In this document: positions 8,760 through 16,815 of the stretch, in pieces
Position numbering within the stretch: position 1 is the stretch's first letter
Layout of the letters: each line of letters starts with the position of its first letter
DNA from: Tildeniella torsiva UHER 1998/13D
Lineage (GTDB): Bacteria > Cyanobacteriota > Cyanobacteriia > Phormidesmidales > Phormidesmidaceae
Length of the DNA: 48,685 nucleotides
Direction of reading: 5' to 3'
Assembly: GCA_019358835.1 (NCBI GenBank)
Contig: JAHHIH010000033.1
Span: forward strand, 1-48,685
Program-made: the position numbers and the translations under genes
The notes under the pieces: model-generated
What the model saw: the letters and a program-made list of their open reading frames with translations, nothing else
The model's database searches: none
Told to the model about the DNA's origin: nothing

Positions 8760-9440
8760 ATGGGAATTTTCGTTGAAGCCGAGCCTTACCCGTACCCCTA
8801 CAACGGGGATTTGCGGCCCGAAAACACGGCGCTGATTGTGATCGACATGCAGACCGATTTTTGCGGCATCGGCGGCTACGTAGACAAGATGGGCTACGAC
8901 CTGTCGCTCACCCGCGCTCCCATCAAGCCGATTGCCAAGCTGTTGGAGGTGCTGCGCGATCGCCACTTCACCATCATTCACACCCGCGAGGGCCATCGCC
9001 CCGATCTGGCCGACCTGCCAGAGAACAAACAGTGGCGATCGCGCCAGATTGGTGCAGGCATTGGCGACCCCGGCCCCTGCGGCCGCATCCTGGTGCGCGG
9101 CGAACCCGGCTGGGAACTCATTCCTGAGCTGCAACCCCTGCCCGGTGAAGTGGTGATTGACAAACCCGGCAAAGGCTCCTTCTACGCCACCGACCTGGAT
9201 TTGATCTTGACCAGCAAAGGCATTCGCAACATTATTCTGGCAGGCATCACCACTGACGTGTGCGTCCACACCACCATGCGCGACGCCAACGATCGCGGCT
9301 ATGAGTGTCTGCTGCTGTCAGACTGCACGGGTGCCACCGACTACGGCAACCACCTGGCCGCGCTAAAGATGGTCAAAATGCAGGGCGGCGTCTTCGGCGC
9401 AGTGGCCCATTCCGAAGCGCTAATCGAGGCGTTGGGCTAG
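8760..9440 (+). CDS. Cysteine amidohydrolase, biuret-hydrolase-like
   Basis: The 226-residue protein of the isochorismatase-like fold has a complete catalytic triad: Asp29 (VIDMQTDF), Lys135 (DKPGKGSF) and Cys168 (TTDVCVHTT). Gln208 sits in [10 protein letters not shown]. As I recall, the biuret hydrolase BiuH of Rhizobium leguminosarum uses Asp36, Lys142, Cys175 and Gln215. All four differ from the residues here by exactly 7, so the spacing is identical over the whole core. Biuret hydrolase makes allophanate and ammonia. RutB-like or other ureide amidases remain possible. It is embedded in the BMP-type importer operon, between permease 2 and the ATPase. GGAGAG stands upstream of the ATG. Confidence 0.8.
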   Translation: MGIFVEAEPYPYPYNGDLRPENTALIVIDMQTDFCGIGGYVDKMGYDLSLTRAPIKPIAKLLEVLRDRHFTIIHTREGHRPDLADLPENKQWRSRQIGAGIGDPGPCGRILVRGEPGWELIPELQPLPGEVVIDKPGKGSFYATDLDLILTSKGIRNIILAGITTDVCVHTTMRDANDRGYECLLLSDCTGATDYGNHLAALKMVKMQGGVFGAVAHSEALIEALG

Positions 9441-9470
9441 GCAAAATCCAAAATTGCCAATCCAAAATTC

Positions 9471-9580
9471 GTAGAGGCAGGCCTGTGTGTCTGCCATTAC
9501 CCCTGGGCAGACACACAGGTCTGCCCCTACCTATCCACCCCCTACCCATTCACCCCCTACCCATCCACCCCTCACCCGCC
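9471..9580 (+). promoter_or_regulatory. Palindrome plus G-poor leader before ABC ATPase
   Basis: A long hairpin has arms GGCAGGCCTGTGTGTCTGCC and GGGCAGACACACAGGTCTGC. It is followed by a C-rich tract with repeats of CTACCCATYCACCCC running up to the ATG at 9581. No Shine-Dalgarno sequence is present. The same arrangement, shorter, precedes the gene at 11564. Confidence 0.6.
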
Positions 9581-11125
9581 ATGGAAACCACCGCCGTTGC
9601 CGTTCAAACTAAACCCGCGCCGCCCGAGCTAGAGGTGATTAACCTCACCAAACGCTTTGGCACCTTCACCGCCCTCGACCAGGTCTCGATCAAAGTCACC
9701 CCCGGCAGCTTCCACGCCCTGCTGGGAGAAAACGGGGCGGGCAAAAGCACCCTGGTGAAATGCATCATGGGTTTTTACACCCCCACCTCTGGGGAAGTGC
9801 TGGTCGATCAGCAATGCCGCGATATTGACAGCCCCAAGGATGCCCACCACTTTGGCCTGGGCATGGTCTATCAGCATTTCACCTCGGTGCCCGCCATGAC
9901 CGTGGCCGAAAACCTGGTGCTCTCGCGCTACGACAGCCCCCAGTGGATCAACTGGAAGGCCGAGTACGATCGCCTCGACGCCTTCATGGCCACCTCCCCC
10001 TTTCAGATCGATCTGCGTACCCCCATCTCTCAGCTAGCGGCGGGCCAAAAGCAAAAGCTTGAAATTCTCAAGCAGCTGTACTTGAACAGCCGGGTGCTGA
10101 TTCTCGACGAGCCCACCTCGGTGCTCACCCCCGACGAAGCCGACGAGGTGCTGGGCCTGCTGCGGGAAGAAGTCACTGCGGGCCACCTCAGCGTACTGAT
10201 GATTTCCCACAAGTTTCGGGAGGTGATGGCCTTTACCGACGAGGTGACCGTGCTGCGCAAGGGCAAGCTGGCGGGCCACGGCTACGTGCGCGATCTCACC
10301 GTCGATGACATGGCCCACATGATGCTGGGCGAAAAGACCGAGGCCACCCCGGTGGAGAAAGTCACGGTAGCTGATTCGCGCCCCGTTCTAGAACTCAAAG
10401 ACCTCTGCGCCGATCGCGACAACGGCCTGCCCGCCGTATGCAGCGCCAGCCTGGTTGTCAACAGCGGCGAAATTGTTGGCATTGCGGGCGTCTCGGGCAA
10501 CGGCCAGCGCGAGCTGGTGGAGGTGCTAGCGGGTCAGCGCCCCCGCCACAGCGGCGATATTCTCGTCAACGGTGAGCCCTACCAGTCAACCCGCCGAGAA
10601 ATGGCCCGCCACCAGGTCTACACCCTGCCCGAAGAACCGCTGCGCAACGCCTGTGTGCCCCACATGAGCGTGGCCGAAAATATGGCCCTGCGCACCTTTG
10701 ACTGTCCGCCCCAGGCCCGGCGCGGCTGGCTGCTCAGCCTCAGCAACATTCGGCGCATGGCCGAGGGCCTGGTCAAGGTGTTCTCGGTCAAAACCCCGTC
10801 GGTGGATACTCCGGTGGGCCACCTCTCCGGCGGCAACGTCCAGCGCACCGTGCTGGCCCGCGAGCTATCCTCGACGGAAATTAACCTGCTGATTGCCGCT
10901 AACCCCTGCTTTGGCCTCGACTTTTCGGCGGTTGACTATATCCATACCCAGATTCTCGCCGCCCGCAATCGCGGCGTGGCGGTGCTGCTGGTGAGCGAAG
11001 ACCTGGATGAGCTGCTCAAGCTGAGCGATCGCATCGTTGTGATCAGCGGCGGCGAGCTGGTCTACGAAAGCCCCACCGCCACCGCCGACATCAAAACCCT
11101 GGGCCACAAAATGGCTGGACACTAA
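9581..11125 (+). CDS. BMP-type ABC transporter ATPase (two-domain)
   Basis: The 514-residue protein has two fused nucleotide-binding domains, as usual for BMP/sugar-type importers. Domain 1 has Walker A GENGAGKST, the Q-loop block YQHF and Walker B VLILDEPTSVL. Its signature motif is degenerate (QLAAGQKQK). Domain 2 has the relaxed P-loop GVSGNGQRE and signature LSGGNVQR, with AANPCFGLD in place of a canonical Walker B/D-loop. The ATG at 9581 is chosen because homology starts soon after (LEVINLTKRFG). The reading frame continues upstream only through repeat sequence. There is no Shine-Dalgarno, only the C-rich leader. It energises the importer of this operon. Confidence 0.9.
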   Translation: METTAVAVQTKPAPPELEVINLTKRFGTFTALDQVSIKVTPGSFHALLGENGAGKSTLVKCIMGFYTPTSGEVLVDQQCRDIDSPKDAHHFGLGMVYQHFTSVPAMTVAENLVLSRYDSPQWINWKAEYDRLDAFMATSPFQIDLRTPISQLAAGQKQKLEILKQLYLNSRVLILDEPTSVLTPDEADEVLGLLREEVTAGHLSVLMISHKFREVMAFTDEVTVLRKGKLAGHGYVRDLTVDDMAHMMLGEKTEATPVEKVTVADSRPVLELKDLCADRDNGLPAVCSASLVVNSGEIVGIAGVSGNGQRELVEVLAGQRPRHSGDILVNGEPYQSTRREMARHQVYTLPEEPLRNACVPHMSVAENMALRTFDCPPQARRGWLLSLSNIRRMAEGLVKVFSVKTPSVDTPVGHLSGGNVQRTVLARELSSTEINLLIAANPCFGLDFSAVDYIHTQILAARNRGVAVLLVSEDLDELLKLSDRIVVISGGELVYESPTATADIKTLGHKMAGH

Positions 11126-11128
11126 TCT

Positions 11129-11485
11129 ATGGAAACGATTCAATCTACGGTTTTTCCGGGGCTTTGGCAGATTCTGGCCCAGGCCAATGAGCTGCTCTGG
11201 GAACCCTTTCGCCCTGGGGTGGCGATCCATCCGCTCTATTCCCCAGAGCCCAACGGGGCCGCCGCCGCTCTGCTGCGCTATGAGCCTGGAGCCAGCGTTC
11301 CTTACCATCGCCACACCGGCTTTGAGCATATTTTGGTGCTCTCCGGTTCCCAAACCGACGACAACGGCACCTATGGGGCGGGCACCCTGGTGGTTAACCC
11401 GCCCGGCACCCGCCATACCGTCAGCAGCGCCGACGGCTGTATCGTTCTCGCCATCTGGGCCAAACCCGTCCACATCGAAGAATAG
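11129..11485 (+). CDS. Cupin-domain protein (ChrR-like)
   Basis: This small single-domain cupin has 118 residues. The first cupin motif supplies likely metal ligands in VPYHRHTGFEHILVLSG (His, His, Glu), and the second motif is PPGTRHTVSS. The ATG comes 3 bases after the ATPase stop, so the two are translationally linked. Its fold resembles ChrR-type anti-sigma C-terminal cupins, but no sigma-binding part is present. A role as a small metalloenzyme or ligand sensor in the amide or ureide pathway is inference. Confidence 0.8.
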   Translation: METIQSTVFPGLWQILAQANELLWEPFRPGVAIHPLYSPEPNGAAAALLRYEPGASVPYHRHTGFEHILVLSGSQTDDNGTYGAGTLVVNPPGTRHTVSSADGCIVLAIWAKPVHIEE

Positions 11486-11486
11486 A

Positions 11487-11563
11487 GCAGACGCCCCGAA
11501 GGGCAGACACGTGGGTCTGTCCCTACCACCCATCCATTCCCTACCCATCCACCCCCTACCCCC
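11487..11563 (+). promoter_or_regulatory. Second copy of palindrome plus C-rich leader
   Basis: GGGCAGACACGTGGGTCTGT is followed by CCCTACC and CCATCC/CTACCC repeats up to the next ATG. It matches the module at 9504-9580 in both parts. It contains no Shine-Dalgarno. The first codons of the following gene (LPYPYPLPP) continue the CCCTACCCC tract into the coding sequence. Confidence 0.55.
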
Positions 11564-12250
11564 ATGCCCCTCCTCACCCTACCCTACCCCTACCCCCTAC
11601 CCCCCACCGGCCTAGCGCTGATCATCATCGACATGCAGCGCGACTTCATCGAGCCCGGTGGCTTCGGCGATGCCCTAGGCAACGATGTCAGCCTGCTGCG
11701 ATCGATCATTCCCAACGTCAAGAAATTGCAGGATGCCTTTCGGCGCTACAACCTGCCGATTTTTCAAACCGTAGAGGGCCACCGGCCGGATATGTCAGAC
11801 TGCCCACCGTCGAAGCGCGATCGCGGCACGGGCTCGCTCAAAATCGGCGATCGCGGCCCCATGGGGCGAATTTTGATTTTGGGCGAACCGGGCAACGGCA
11901 TCATCCCCGAACTCGCGCCCCTGCCCGATGAGGTGATTATTCCGAAGCCCGGCAAGGGAGCCTTCTATGCCACTGAGCTAGAGGCCCACCTCAAGGCCCA
12001 GGGCATTACCCACCTGGTTATTACCGGTGTGACCACCGAGGTCTGCGTACAGACCACCATGCGCGAGGCCAACGATCGCGGTTACGAATGCCTGCTGGTC
12101 GAAGACGCCACCGAGAGCTACTTTCCCGAATTTAAGCAGTCCACCCTAGAGATGGTGCGCGCCCAGGATGGCATCATCGGCTGGACGGGGCACACCGAGG
12201 CGCTGCTCAGTGCCCTAGCGGCCCAGTATGCCGCCCAGGTAATGGCTTGA
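11564..12250 (+). CDS. Second cysteine amidohydrolase of the operon
   Basis: The 228-residue isochorismatase-fold hydrolase is related to the one at 8760. Its triad is Asp23 (IIDMQRDF), Lys128 (PKPGKGAF) and Cys161 (TTEVCVQTT), with Gln201 in the same place as Gln208 of its paralogue. The substrate loops differ ([10 protein letters not shown] instead of [11 protein letters not shown]), so it probably acts on a different amide, perhaps the next step of the pathway. The start is uncertain. The annotated ATG lies in a low-complexity CCCTACCCC tract that yields LPYPYPLPP, and homology begins at about residue 15. It is the last gene of the operon. Confidence 0.8.
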   Translation: MPLLTLPYPYPLPPTGLALIIIDMQRDFIEPGGFGDALGNDVSLLRSIIPNVKKLQDAFRRYNLPIFQTVEGHRPDMSDCPPSKRDRGTGSLKIGDRGPMGRILILGEPGNGIIPELAPLPDEVIIPKPGKGAFYATELEAHLKAQGITHLVITGVTTEVCVQTTMREANDRGYECLLVEDATESYFPEFKQSTLEMVRAQDGIIGWTGHTEALLSALAAQYAAQVMA

Positions 12251-12443
12251 CGCTCTGGCCTCACAGTCCTTCAACACCCTTTCTCGTCCAGGATTTGCAC
12301 CAATCCTGGATTTTTTTGGCTAGTGGCAAAAGGAAACCTTGGAACGCGATCTGGTTCGCCATGCTACTCCAGAAGTATGCCTGCGGCCTGCTCTCACGAC
12401 ATCGGTGATAGAGATGGAACCTGCAATTTTTTGGGGTCAAAAT

Positions 12444-12583
12444 GGGTGCATCCCAGTTATGCAAGTTGGCCCTCATCCCTCAACCCCTTCTCCCAAAATG
12501 GGAGAAGGGGGGTCGGATTCAAAGTCCCTCTCCCGCCCTGGGAGAGGGATTTAGGGTGAGGGTTACAAAGGTGGGATGCACCC
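12444..12583. repeat. MITE-like nested palindromic repeat
   Basis: The outer inverted repeats GGGTGCATCCCA (12444-12455) and TGGGATGCACCC (12572-12583) enclose two hairpins. These are CCCCTTCTCCC/GGGAGAAGGGG (12484-12510) and CCCTCTCCC/GGGAGAGGG (12526-12548). A related single hairpin lies at 17242-17264. No gene is seen in 12251-12826 outside this element and the sbtA promoter; the weak open frames there lack family features. Confidence 0.7.
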
Positions 12584-12717
12584 GGTTAAAATTCACCCGC
12601 GATCTACTTGTTGTAAAGAGTTATAAAGCGAAGCAAAAGCTACGTAGAGAAGAATTTTTTGCCCAAAGGATTTGCCCCATTTGGATGCCGGGTTCAGCAA
12701 AGATTTTGGCGAAACCA

Positions 12718-12746
12718 TTGACAGGGGGTGATTCAACGCGATACAT
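12718..12746 (+). promoter_or_regulatory. Probable sigma70 promoter of sbtA
   Basis: TTGACA (12718-12723), a 17-base spacer and ATACAT (12741-12746) lie 80 bases upstream of the sbtA start. The -35 is perfect and the -10 is weak. A second -10-like TAATAATAG lies near 12760. Control by CcmR/NdhR is expected for sbtA, but no clear operator could be assigned. Confidence 0.45.
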
Positions 12747-12826
12747 CATGGGCATCGGGTAATAATAGCTTGCAAAATGCAAAGTTTTTTAAATTTCTGG
12801 CTTGATCGGTATCAGGAGGGGTGGAC

Positions 12827-13795
12827 ATGAATGCCAACTTGATCGTGTCCAATATTTTGAACCCTCCAATACTGTTTTTCTTTTTAGGAATGCTGGCTGT
12901 TTTAGTTAAATCTGATTTAGAAATTCCGCCGCCGATTCCTAAACTATTTTCGCTGTATTTGCTGCTGGCGATCGGGTTTAAGGGGGGCGTTGAGCTAACC
13001 AAGAGTGGCATTAACCAGCAGGTGGTGCTGACGATTCTGGCCGCTATCATCATGGCCTGCGCGGTGCCGCTGTACACCTTTTTTATTCTGCGGCTAAAGC
13101 TCGATACCTATGACTCGGCGGCGATCGCCGCCACCTACGGCTCGATCAGCGCCGTTACCTTTATTACCGCCAGCGCCTTTCTCACGGAGTTGGGCATGCC
13201 CTTTGACGGCTTCATGGTGGCGGCCCTAGCCCTGATGGAATCCCCGGCTATTATCGTCGGGCTGATTCTGGTCAACTTCTTCGCCAGGGATGAAAAGCGA
13301 GAGTTTGTCTGGTCTGAGGTGCTGCGGGACGCCTTTCTCAACAGCTCGGTCTTTCTATTGGTCGGCAGCTTAATCATCGGAATGCTCACCGGAGAACACG
13401 GTTGGGAAGTGCTCTCGCCCTTTACCCAGCAGATGTTTTACGGCGTGCTGACTTTCTTCTTGCTCGATATGGGCCTAGTGGCCGCCCGCCGCATTAAAGA
13501 CTTGCAAAAAACCGGCGTGTTCCTAATTTCCTTTGCCATACTGATCCCAATACTCAATGCAGGTATTGGATTGCTGATTGCAAGGGCGATCGATATGTCC
13601 CAAGGCAATGCCCTTTTATTTGCTGTGCTGTGCGCCAGTGCATCCTACATTGCGGTTCCTGCTGCCATGCGGCTAACCGTGCCTGAAGCTAACCCGAGCC
13701 TGTATGTTTCTACGGCTTTAGCGGTCACGTTTCCGTTCAACATTATTGTCGGAATTCCGCTTTATCTGTACTGCATTAACCTGTTTTGGAGCTAA
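12827..13795 (+). CDS. sbtA: SbtA, sodium-dependent bicarbonate symporter
   Basis: The 322-residue membrane protein with about ten transmembrane segments is recognisable as SbtA: NPPILFFFLGMLAVLVKSDLE at the N-terminus, AIGFKGGVEL, and a repeat of that fold in the second half (LLDMGLVAARR). SbtA imports HCO3- with Na+ at high affinity across the plasma membrane as part of the carbon-concentrating mechanism. The ATG at 12827 is preferred over a GTG six bases earlier, because AGGAGG ends 7 bases before the ATG. It is somewhat shorter than the Synechocystis protein (about 374), lacking part of the cytoplasmic loop. It is followed directly by sbtB. Confidence 0.93.
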   Translation: MNANLIVSNILNPPILFFFLGMLAVLVKSDLEIPPPIPKLFSLYLLLAIGFKGGVELTKSGINQQVVLTILAAIIMACAVPLYTFFILRLKLDTYDSAAIAATYGSISAVTFITASAFLTELGMPFDGFMVAALALMESPAIIVGLILVNFFARDEKREFVWSEVLRDAFLNSSVFLLVGSLIIGMLTGEHGWEVLSPFTQQMFYGVLTFFLLDMGLVAARRIKDLQKTGVFLISFAILIPILNAGIGLLIARAIDMSQGNALLFAVLCASASYIAVPAAMRLTVPEANPSLYVSTALAVTFPFNIIVGIPLYLYCINLFWS

Positions 13796-13799
13796 GCCC

Positions 13800-14111
13800 A
13801 TGCACCTTGTCAAAAAAATCGAGATTATCGCCAACTCCTTTGAGTTGGCCAAGATTTTGGACTGCCTCCAAAAATCAGGTGTCCATGGCCATGCCGTAAT
13901 TCGCAATGTAGCAGGCTCAGGGCTACGAGAAGGCAGCGAAGATCTCGACATGACCATGCTCGACAATGTCTACATCATCGCGTTTTGCATGCCCGAGCAA
14001 ATCAAAACCGTGGCCGAGAATGTACGCCCGCTGCTGAACAAATTTGGGGGCACCTGCTACATCTCGGACGTGATGGAAATTCGCTCGGTGAAGTGTGTGG
14101 CGTCGCTTTAA
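13800..14111 (+). CDS. sbtB: SbtB, PII-like regulator of SbtA
   Basis: The 103-residue protein of the PII superfamily has the T-loop region at about residues 36-53 and the closing block SDVMEIRSVKCVASL. SbtB trimers bind cAMP, AMP or ADP and gate SbtA. The ATG lies 4 bases after the sbtA stop, with GGAG inside the end of sbtA, so the two are co-translated. The C-terminal CGPxGC redox R-loop of the Synechocystis protein is absent, so the redox-controlled apyrase activity reported for that protein is not expected here. Confidence 0.9.
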   Translation: MHLVKKIEIIANSFELAKILDCLQKSGVHGHAVIRNVAGSGLREGSEDLDMTMLDNVYIIAFCMPEQIKTVAENVRPLLNKFGGTCYISDVMEIRSVKCVASL

Positions 14112-14138
14112 AGCAGTGGTTTTTTAAGGAAGCGGGTT

Positions 14139-14846
14139 ATGGAATATAGCGATAGAGGTATCGATCGCCGCCGGGTGCTGACCCTCGGCGGTGGACTGCT
14201 GGGACTGGCGGTACTGGGGCCGTCCCTCTGGCCGACCAGAGCGGCGGCAGCGGCGTCTTTAGTGCCGTCCTCCCTCAGCCCTGAGGAGGCGCTGAAGCGG
14301 TTGATGGACGGCAACCAGCGCTTTACCGGGCACCACCTGGAGCATCCCGACCAGTCAGAGGAGCGGGTGCTAGAGCTGACCCAGTCCCAGCACCCGTTTG
14401 CGACGGTGCTGAGCTGTGCCGACTCGCGGGTGACCGCCGAGATCATTTTTGACCAGGGTCTAGGTGACATTTTTGATGTGCGCGTGGCGGGCAATATCGC
14501 CACGCCTGAAACGGTGGGCAGCATTGAATACGCCGTTGAGCTGCTCGAAACCCCGCTGCTCATGGTGCTCGGCCACGAGCGCTGCGGCGCGGTGACGGCA
14601 GCCGTGGCCAATGAACCCCTACCGGGCGACATTGGCACCTTCGTCCAGGCGATTTTGCCTGCTGTGAACCAGGTGAAGGGCATGCCGGGGGATGCGGTTG
14701 ACAATGCGGTGTCGGCCAACGTGCGCTACCAGGTGGAGCAGGTGTTGAGGTCTCCTCTGGTGCGCGATCGCCAGCGATCGGGCCAGCTCCAGGTGGTCGG
14801 TGCCCGCTACGATCTCGACACTGGCGCTGTCACCTTAGTGACCTGA
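14139..14846 (+). CDS. Exported beta-carbonic anhydrase (Tat signal)
   Basis: The 235-residue protein starts with a twin-arginine-type signal (DRRRVLTLGGG, hydrophobic core, cleavage near the Ala-rich stretch about 35-39). The mature part is a beta-class carbonic anhydrase with zinc ligands Cys93 and Asp95 in SCADSR and His146/Cys149 in GHERCG. It should interconvert CO2 and HCO3- in the periplasm or thylakoid lumen. It follows sbtB by 27 bases with its own AAGGAA, so it is probably in the sbtAB operon. There it could feed bicarbonate to SbtA or recapture leaked CO2. It resembles EcaB-type enzymes, but the symbol is not certain. Confidence 0.88.
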   Translation: MEYSDRGIDRRRVLTLGGGLLGLAVLGPSLWPTRAAAAASLVPSSLSPEEALKRLMDGNQRFTGHHLEHPDQSEERVLELTQSQHPFATVLSCADSRVTAEIIFDQGLGDIFDVRVAGNIATPETVGSIEYAVELLETPLLMVLGHERCGAVTAAVANEPLPGDIGTFVQAILPAVNQVKGMPGDAVDNAVSANVRYQVEQVLRSPLVRDRQRSGQLQVVGARYDLDTGAVTLVT

Positions 14847-14851
14847 AATAT

Positions 14852-16363
14852 TTACCGCAGCCGATCCAGCAAGTGATCGCCCACCCGCAGGGCATTGGCC
14901 ATCACCGTCAGCGCTGGCCCCATACTAGAGCTGGAGGGGAAGAAGCTGCTATCGACCACGTAGAGGTTATCCAGCTCGTGGGCGCGGCAGTTAATATCTA
15001 ACACCGAGGTGGCTGGGTCGGTACCCATCACGCAGGTGCCGCACTGGTTGGCGACGACCGGCAGCGGTACCTCGCCGCGCGGGTGCATGCCCGATCGCGA
15101 AAACAGGCTGCTATCTTTTTCGACCGCCTTGAGCACGTCGAGCCAGCGATACACGAGGCGATCGTGGGCCTCGGCATTGTTGGCGGCAAAGTGAATATAA
15201 AGCTTGCCGTCTTTGACCTCCACCCGGTTTTTGGGGTCGGGCAAGACCTCGGTCATGGCCCACCAGGCGATCGATCGCGTCGCCAACTGCTTCAACCCAA
15301 AGTTGGGCATAAACTTGGTAATCAGAGAAAGCACCGGGGGCGACTCGGCAAAGATGGCGTCTTGTAGCACCCCACCCATGTTTTGAATGTGGCCCATGGG
15401 GTAGTTAAACTGGCTGTCGCCCCAGTAGTAATCGTTAACGCCCACGGAGCGAGGGAACTTGCCCGAGTTTGGCTGCGCCGTCACCTCCACAATAGAACTC
15501 ATCTGAATCTTCATCAGGTTGCGGCCCACCTGGTCAGAACCATTGGCCAACCCGTGGGGATGTTTCTCATTGGCCGACTGCAACAGCAGCACCGCCGAGT
15601 TAATCGCCCCGCAGGCCAGCACAATGATGTTAGCCAAAAATAGGTAGGGCTGGCCGTTGATCTCAGCCTGCACGGCCTTGACTGCCGTGCCCGATGGGTT
15701 GGTGAGAACGCCAATGACCTTGGCCGAAGTCTTGAGGGTGACGTTGCCAAAGTCTACCGCCGGATTGACCCCAAATACCTCCGCATCCCCGGTTGGGTCA
15801 TCTTCTCTCAGCGAGAGAGAGATAGGCAGCGGGTATGGGTGACAGCCCTGTTTAGCAATGCCATCCACCACAAGCTGAATGGTGGGGTCGTGGGCGATCG
15901 CCGGGTAGGTAAAATCTCCGCTGCGGGGGGGCTCAGTCGGATCTACCCCGCCCTGACCATGCACCTGGTACATTGCCTCGGCCTCGGTGTAGTAAGGCTC
16001 TAGATCGGCGTACTTCAGGCACCACTCCGGCGAAATGCCATCCTGGTGGTTTACCGTTTCAAAATCTCTTTCGCGCATGCGCTGGAGGGCGGCCCCGTAG
16101 ATTTTGGTGTTGCCGCCGATCGCATACTTCATCTGGGGCGTAAACGGCTCGCCCTCGCCGTCATACCACTGCTCGGGGGCGTGGTAGCGCTGCTTCTGAA
16201 AAATATCGACATTGCTGATGTTCTGCTCTTCAAGGGGCATGGCATCACCCCGCTCTAGCACTAGAATTCGCTTACCTGAGGGGGCTAGCTTGCGGGCCAG
16301 CGTGCCGCCCCCTGCTCCGGTGCCCACAATGATCACGTCGTAGTGCTGGTCGTCGATAATCAT
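14852..16363 (-). CDS. GMC-family FAD oxidoreductase, catalytic residues replaced
   Basis: The 503-residue flavoprotein of the glucose-methanol-choline family has the FAD dinucleotide motif VGTGAGGGTLARKL (about 13-26) and the family C-terminal block SVLD...LYVVDSSFFP. The usual catalytic His of the HxxGTCRMG motif is Asn439 here (NQCGTCVMG). The usual Asn of the NPxLT motif is Gly482 (MGPALTVMA). Both catalytic positions are therefore altered, so the chemistry is unclear. It converges on the carbonic anhydrase gene with a 5-base gap. AGGAA precedes the ATG. No signal peptide is seen. Confidence 0.85.
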   Translation of the reverse strand: MIIDDQHYDVIIVGTGAGGGTLARKLAPSGKRILVLERGDAMPLEEQNISNVDIFQKQRYHAPEQWYDGEGEPFTPQMKYAIGGNTKIYGAALQRMRERDFETVNHQDGISPEWCLKYADLEPYYTEAEAMYQVHGQGGVDPTEPPRSGDFTYPAIAHDPTIQLVVDGIAKQGCHPYPLPISLSLREDDPTGDAEVFGVNPAVDFGNVTLKTSAKVIGVLTNPSGTAVKAVQAEINGQPYLFLANIIVLACGAINSAVLLLQSANEKHPHGLANGSDQVGRNLMKIQMSSIVEVTAQPNSGKFPRSVGVNDYYWGDSQFNYPMGHIQNMGGVLQDAIFAESPPVLSLITKFMPNFGLKQLATRSIAWWAMTEVLPDPKNRVEVKDGKLYIHFAANNAEAHDRLVYRWLDVLKAVEKDSSLFSRSGMHPRGEVPLPVVANQCGTCVMGTDPATSVLDINCRAHELDNLYVVDSSFFPSSSSMGPALTVMANALRVGDHLLDRLR

Positions 16364-16383
16364 GGTGCTTTCCTATAAAAGGT

Positions 16384-16815
16384 TCAGGTGGAAAATGTAT
16401 CGGGTGGGTGCCATCCAGCAGAAATCCAGGCTTGCCTGACCGTAACGGCATAGGGATTATTGATCTGTAGGGCACCAACGGTAGCACGACCTATATCCGT
16501 TTTACCTTCAATTAAAATACCGCCGTTAATCCATCCAAAATGCTGTTCCCAGGTTTGTAAACGGGGATTGAAGAGGTTTACAGTGCGGCGGGTAACAGGA
16601 TCTTTTGCCTCGGTCTGAGTGCCCTTATAAGAGTTACATAGCCGACAGGCCAGCCACAAATTTTCCTCATCATCAGAACCACCCGCAGCTTTAGGAACAA
16701 TATGGTCAATTTCTAAAATGCCTAACACATACTTCTGCTGACTGAGGCAATATCCACACCGATTACTAGCATCAGTCCTGACTCTCTCTCGAACTTCTGC
16801 ACTAATTTGGCTCAC
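16384..16815 (-). CDS. HNH endonuclease
   Basis: The 143-residue protein has a clear HNH nuclease fold in its first half: a Cys pair (RCGYC), the core LEIDHIVPKAAGGSDDEENL and a second Cys pair (ACRLCN) that would hold zinc. The C-terminal half (FNPRLQTWEQHF) follows the pattern seen in many stand-alone cyanobacterial HNH proteins. It begins with GTG in a GTGA overlap with the stop of the upstream ribbon-helix-helix gene, so the two are translationally coupled. Function is unknown. A toxin-antitoxin-like or homing role is inference. Confidence 0.85.
   Translation of the reverse strand: MSQISAEVRERVRTDASNRCGYCLSQQKYVLGILEIDHIVPKAAGGSDDEENLWLACRLCNSYKGTQTEAKDPVTRRTVNLFNPRLQTWEQHFGWINGGILIEGKTDIGRATVGALQINNPYAVTVRQAWISAGWHPPDTFST

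Noticed and set aside
9305..9580. Longer N-terminus of the BMP-type ATPase
   Set aside because: The frame overlaps the hydrolase gene and runs through repeat sequence; ATPase homology starts just after 9581.
12261..12762. Several short open frames between the hydrolase and sbtA
   Set aside because: They run through palindromic repeat DNA and lack ribosome-binding sites and recognisable families.
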